Below are positions 63,893 to 64,000 of a DNA stretch of 64,000 nucleotides, piece after piece. The position numbers were made by a program, and so were the translations under genes. Every line of letters begins with the position of its first letter. Within the stretch, counting starts at the first letter, position 1. Below the pieces are notes generated by a model. It had not been told where the DNA came from. It saw nothing but the letters and a program-made list of their open reading frames with translations, and ran no database searches. The stretch comes from Ferrimonas sediminum (GTDB taxonomy: Bacteria > Pseudomonadota > Gammaproteobacteria > Enterobacterales > Shewanellaceae). The DNA lies in assembly GCF_900100175.1 (NCBI RefSeq), contig NZ_FNEM01000002.1:124001-188000 (forward strand). Reading direction: 5' to 3'.

Positions 63893-64000
63893 CTATTTCA
63901 CCGCCTTCTCATCCAAAGCCTGACGCAGGCGCCGCAGCTCCTCATCGCTGAACTCCTGGTCACGGATCAGCGACTCCACCATGGCGGCCTTGTGCCGGTG
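63893..64000 (-). CDS. C-terminal end of a gene cut by the right window edge (possibly BlaI/CopY-like)
   Basis: 35 codons before the TAG at 63893-63895, reading ...HKAAMVESLIRDQEFSDEELRRLRQALDEKAVK. The pattern of a short helix, an acidic turn (FSDEEL) and a leucine-rich closing helix resembles the end of BlaI/MecI/CopY repressors. The visible part is too short to be sure. Confidence 0.5.
   Translation of the reverse strand, partial: HRHKAAMVESLIRDQEFSDEELRRLRQALDEKAVK

Overview
The window is about 58-60% GC, gene-dense and free of insertion sequences, integrases, tRNA/rRNA genes or CRISPR arrays. It reads as core chromosome of a marine gammaproteobacterium of the Shewanella/Ferrimonas group. 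That assignment is inference. It rests on the yqcA-truC-yqcC-csrB-syd-queF neighbourhood, the DUF3549/DUF3301 pair, Na+-NQR with ApbE and NqrM, an SO_0444-type permease and a rhombotarget lipoprotein.

Layout. 1-6.7 kb: a PTS EIIC gene cut by the left edge, yqcA, truC, an apparently inserted DUF5692 membrane-protein gene, yqcC, DUF3549, DUF3301, and a csrB regulatory RNA on the minus strand with its UvrY box. 6.7-15.1 kb: small conserved genes, a POT-like permease, a Zn-ribbon protein, an AldB-type aldehyde dehydrogenase and a large Ig-like lipoprotein. 15.6-24.5 kb: syd, queF, the U32-family cluster trhP-yfhL-ubiT/ubiUV (tRNA ho5U34 and O2-independent ubiquinone synthesis), a DUF998 protein and proBA. 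24.6-30.6 kb: a purine permease, an array of three tandem 29-codon genes, an M17 aminopeptidase and pepD. 30.6-44.5 kb: dinB with a LexA box, a chemoreceptor, the nqrABCDEF-apbE-nqrM operon, a second POT-like permease and luxS. 44.6-57.3 kb: a TRAP transporter, bolA, an AlkB-like dioxygenase, glycerate kinase with a CdaR regulator, rlmG-yajG-ppiA-ampG, the rhombotarget lipoprotein and a Cys-rich permease. 57.6-64 kb: a VF530 protein, a chalcone-isomerase-like protein, a TetR-regulated RND pump, a YdcH protein and a truncated gene at the right edge.

The most interesting element is the array at 26315-27030. Three near-identical 29-residue peptides are encoded in tandem on the minus strand, each with its own Shine-Dalgarno site. 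Before each one lies a conserved RNA segment with two hairpins whose 9-nt loops all contain GGA. The array has one promoter overlapping a 17-bp palindrome and a terminator at its end. Copies 2 and 3 differ at eight codons, six of them synonymous, so the peptides look real and selected. I do not recognise the family. The GGA loops resemble CsrA targets, and csrB lies 20 kb away, but that link is inference.
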